From DASRJW01 sp035649435 (lineage in GTDB: Bacteria > Krumholzibacteriota > Krumholzibacteriia > G020349025), in assembly GCA_035649435.1 (NCBI GenBank), contig DASRJO010000182.1, positions 1 through 15,852 on the forward strand: a stretch of DNA of 15,852 nt. The letters are read 5' to 3'. The notes under the pieces are model-generated. The model had not been told where the DNA came from. It saw only the letters and a program-made list of their open reading frames with translations, and made no database searches. The translations under genes were made by a program, and so were the position numbers. Within the stretch, counting starts at the first letter, position 1. Each line of letters starts with the position of its first letter. Shown piece by piece: positions 13,417-15,852 of the stretch.

Positions 13417-15780
13417 ATGAACTTCGTGCAAAAAATGAAGGTCGAGCGCCTCGTGCAGCGCTTGAAGCAGGCACACAGCCTGTCGCGTCAAGAGCTCGAG
13501 GAAGTGCAACACCAGGTCGCAGCCATGGGACCGGCAGCGATCGAGCCCATGCTCGGCTGCCTCGGCCATGCCGAAGCCCGTCCGCCGGCGCTCCTCGTCC
13601 TCGAGCACCTACTCAGCGACGACACGATGGGTCTGTATGTCCAGACTCTCGGCTCGCCGAACCCGGCCATCGCTTCGGGAATGGTGCATGTGCTCTCCCG
13701 CGGCAAACGCTATCGCGCCGGGCAGCTGCTGTCGTTTCTCACCGATCCAAGCGTGCCGAAAGCAGCGCTCGCTCGTGTGTTGGAAGCGCGCGCCGCGGCA
13801 GTTCGTCCGCGCGAAGTCCTCGCGGTGTTCACCAACCTCGACAAAGACGGCCGGACGTTGCTCTTCCGCATCCTCGAGCGTGCGCTCACCCCCGAGCGCG
13901 CGCCGCAACTGGTGCCATTGCTCGAGCATCCGGATGGCTGGGTGCGTCACCGCGCCGTCGAGCTGTTGTCGCGTTTTGGCTCCGACGAGGTCATCGAAGG
14001 CCTCGTCCGCGTCCTGCGCGACGAGAACCGCTCGGTGCGGCTCGCGGCAGTGCGGGGGCTCGAGGCGTTGAAGAGCCACAAGGCGATCCCCGCACTGGCG
14101 GGGGCGCTGCGCGACCCAGATCTGAAGGTGCAATCCGCGGCCATCGACGCCCTCGTCGGCTTCGGCGATGCGTCCGCCGTCCCGCACCTGCTGACAGTGC
14201 TCACCGACGAATCCGAACAAGCGCGGCGCGGCGCCGTCGAAGTTCTCAATGCGGTCGCGACGACCGCGGCGATTCAAGATCTCTTGCGCGCGCTCAACGA
14301 TGCCGACTGGTGGGTGCGGGTGCGCGCTGCCGATGCGCTCGGCGCCTTGGGCGGCGACAAGGTCGTGGATGCCGTCCTCGGCTTGCTCGACGACCCCGAG
14401 GAGTTCATCCGGCGCTACGCCGTCGAGATCCTCATCACGATCCCGACGCCGCGCGCAGTGCCGCATTTGATCGGCTCGCTCGAGGACCTCGACTGGTGGG
14501 TGCGCGAACGCGCCATCGACGCCCTGGCCAAGATCGGTGATCCGCGTGCGGTCGAACCCCTGCTCGCGGTCATGAACCGGATTCCCGAGACTGTGCCGCT
14601 GGCGGCGCGCGCTCTCGGAAGCATCGGCGATCCGCGCGCCGTCGAGCCACTGTCGCAACTGGTGCACTCGGATCGTGCCGATGTGCGGCGCGAAGCCGTG
14701 GCGGCACTGCGCGCGCTCGCCGCCAAGGTCGAGCCCAGCCACAGTGCGGCGGCCAAGATCGCGGCCGCGATGCCGGCGCCGAAGAGCGAGCATGTGCCGT
14801 TCCGCGTCGAGGCGGGGCGCGGCGGGCGGGTCGCCGAGGGCACGCCGCGGGGCGTGCCGCTGCCGGGCTTGTCGCCCACGGCCGCACCCTCGCCGCCCCG
14901 CGTGGCCGCGCCGCTCCAGTTCGGCGACTTGCCCGCCGGCACGCGCCTCCTCGAGCGCTACCACGTGCAGCGGCGCGTCGGCACCGGTGGCTTCGGCACC
15001 GTGTACCTGGTGGTCGACAGCGCCGTGCAGGAGGAGATCATCCTCAAGGTGCTCAATCCGCAACTCTCGGTGGACGCGAACGCCATTCGCCGCTTCGTGC
15101 AAGAGCTCAAGCTGACGCGGCGCATCACGCACCGCAACGTCATCCGCATCCACGACTTTCTCGACCTGAACGGCGCGCATGCGGTGTCGATGGAGTACTT
15201 CCCCAGCCGCGATCTCGGCCACATCCTGGTGGAGGAAGGACCGATGCGCCCGGAGCGCGCGCTGCGTCTGGTGGCTCAGGTCTGCCAGGGCTTGGCGGCC
15301 GCGCATGAGGTCGGCGTCATCCATCGCGACATCAAGCCCGCCAACATTCTGGTCGGCGAAGGGGACATGGCGAAGATCGTCGATTTCGGACTCGCTGCGG
15401 CGCAGCAGACGGTCGGGCCGCGACTCACCCGCGAAGGCTATCTCATCGGCACACCGGAGTACATGGCGCCCGAGCTCATCCAGAACGAGCCGTTCGATCA
15501 TCGCTCCGACATCTACTCGATCGGCATCATGATGTACGAGATGCTCTCCGGCCAGCGCCCCTACACGGGCGACACGCCGGTCAAGATCCTGTTTCAACAT
15601 CTCGAGGGCAACGCTGAACCCCTGGCCATGTTCGTGCCGACGCTTCGACCCAGCCTGGCGGCTCTGGTCATGCGCACCATGGCGCGCCAAGTCGCCGCAC
15701 GGCCGCGCGACACACGCGAGCTCGGTGCGCTCGTCCACGCCGAGCTACGGGCCATGGGCGTCAATGTGGAGGGCGACTGA
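13417..15780 (+). CDS. HEAT-repeat Ser/Thr protein kinase fusion
   Basis: A 787-residue cytosolic protein with no membrane segment seen. Residues 1-150 are helical and only loosely repeat-like. Residues 155-440 hold about nine HEAT/PBS-lyase-type repeats of about 31 residues (GWVRHRAVELLSRFG, WWVRVRAADALGALG, WWVRERAIDALAKIG, GDPRAVEPL twice 30 residues apart). A Pro/Ala-rich linker (about 450-500) leads to a complete kinase domain (513 to about 775). Kinase motifs: glycine loop VGTGGFGTVY (521-530), Lys in IILKVL (K544), alpha-C Glu (E563), HRDIKPAN (H636, R637, D638, N643), DFG (656-658), activation segment ending GTPEYMAPE (678-686), and Asp in HRSDIYSIG. It is thus a predicted active RD-type Hanks kinase, with HEAT repeats for partner binding. 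The ribosome binding site is weak, and its TGA overlaps the PilT start by one base. Confidence 0.93.
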   Translation: MNFVQKMKVERLVQRLKQAHSLSRQELEEVQHQVAAMGPAAIEPMLGCLGHAEARPPALLVLEHLLSDDTMGLYVQTLGSPNPAIASGMVHVLSRGKRYRAGQLLSFLTDPSVPKAALARVLEARAAAVRPREVLAVFTNLDKDGRTLLFRILERALTPERAPQLVPLLEHPDGWVRHRAVELLSRFGSDEVIEGLVRVLRDENRSVRLAAVRGLEALKSHKAIPALAGALRDPDLKVQSAAIDALVGFGDASAVPHLLTVLTDESEQARRGAVEVLNAVATTAAIQDLLRALNDADWWVRVRAADALGALGGDKVVDAVLGLLDDPEEFIRRYAVEILITIPTPRAVPHLIGSLEDLDWWVRERAIDALAKIGDPRAVEPLLAVMNRIPETVPLAARALGSIGDPRAVEPLSQLVHSDRADVRREAVAALRALAAKVEPSHSAAAKIAAAMPAPKSEHVPFRVEAGRGGRVAEGTPRGVPLPGLSPTAAPSPPRVAAPLQFGDLPAGTRLLERYHVQRRVGTGGFGTVYLVVDSAVQEEIILKVLNPQLSVDANAIRRFVQELKLTRRITHRNVIRIHDFLDLNGAHAVSMEYFPSRDLGHILVEEGPMRPERALRLVAQVCQGLAAAHEVGVIHRDIKPANILVGEGDMAKIVDFGLAAAQQTVGPRLTREGYLIGTPEYMAPELIQNEPFDHRSDIYSIGIMMYEMLSGQRPYTGDTPVKILFQHLEGNAEPLAMFVPTLRPSLAALVMRTMARQVAARPRDTRELGALVHAELRAMGVNVEGD

Positions 15781-15852
15781 TGGCGCGCATCGATGCCATC
15801 CTGCAAGCCGGCCGCGAGCTGGGCGGCTCGGACATCCATCTCACGGTCGGGT
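15780..15852 (+). CDS. pilT: Type IV pilus retraction ATPase PilT-like, N-terminal fragment (cut by window edge)
   Basis: Only 24 codons are visible, MARIDAILQAGRELGGSDIHL followed by TVG. An N-terminus with a short helix then SDIHLTVG is typical of PilT/PilU twitching-motility ATPases, which power pilus disassembly at the inner membrane; the related PilB/GspE ATPases carry additional N-terminal sequence. The ATG shares one base with the kinase TGA (TGATG), and GGAGGG lies seven bases before it, so translation is both coupled and independently initiated. Walker motifs are beyond the window, so PilU or a paralogue cannot be excluded. Confidence 0.75.
   Translation, partial: MARIDAILQAGRELGGSDIHLTVG

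Noticed and set aside
13873..14740. Periodic DNA similarity that could look like a tandem repeat or array
   Set aside because: The 90-186-base spacing follows the protein HEAT repeat units with imperfect DNA identity. It is coding repetition, not a CRISPR or satellite.
13609..15738. 709-codon open frame on the minus strand opposite the HEAT-kinase gene
   Set aside because: It lies antisense to a gene with complete kinase motifs. Its translation is His/Arg/Asp-rich with no domain. Long antisense frames are expected in high-GC DNA.

Overview
The window is high-GC, tightly packed bacterial chromosome. I see no rRNA, tRNA, CRISPR array, transposase or phage gene. Several traits suggest a Gram-negative-type bacterium with type IV pili: a PilT-like N-terminus at the right edge, a GspG-like pseudopilin-tail protein, and a secreted phosphatase with a C-terminal PNPFNP/FlgD-like sorting-type tail. 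That tail, together with an archaeal/DRG-style TGS GTPase, Ser/Thr kinase signalling and an HNH protein, would fit an uncultured high-GC phylum such as Eisenbacteria or a relative, or a deltaproteobacterium-like lineage. This placement is inference from gene content only.

Layout. (1) 1-371, plus strand: the 3' end of an HNH endonuclease gene. (2) 513-3835, minus strand: a GspG-like small membrane protein, then an acyl-CoA dehydrogenase, a HAD-IIA phosphatase and a class I methyltransferase. The last three abut or overlap and look like one transcript. (3) 4114-9166, plus strand: a five-gene operon of 3-hydroxyacyl-CoA dehydrogenase, enoyl-CoA hydratase, aldehyde dehydrogenase, amidohydrolase-2 family hydrolase/decarboxylase and a zinc-ADH-like oxidoreductase. 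Three of its four junctions are 4-nt start/stop overlaps and the fourth is a 16-nt gap. Together with the divergent acyl-CoA dehydrogenase this looks like catabolism of an acyl-CoA intermediate plus an aldehyde, with unknown substrate. (4) 9201-10253, minus strand: a DRG/Obg-type GTPase with a TGS domain. (5) 10460-12582, plus strand: a secreted purple-acid-phosphatase-like enzyme, then a His/Cys-rich secreted small protein, closed by a strong intrinsic terminator at 12652-12691. (6) 12763 to the right edge, plus strand: a tail-anchored FHA protein, a 787-residue protein joining HEAT repeats to a complete Ser/Thr kinase, and a PilT-type pilus retraction ATPase whose start codon overlaps the kinase stop codon.

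The most interesting unit is the last one. A phospho-threonine reader, a HEAT-scaffolded kinase and a pilus retraction motor lie in one apparent operon with a 1-nt overlap between kinase and motor, which suggests phosphorylation-based control of pilus function. The second is the five-gene overlapping catabolic operon.

No stretch longer than 300 bases lacks a gene. The larger gaps (3836-4113, 10254-10459, 11924-12165, 12583-12762) hold inverted repeats, weak promoter candidates and one clear terminator, listed individually.
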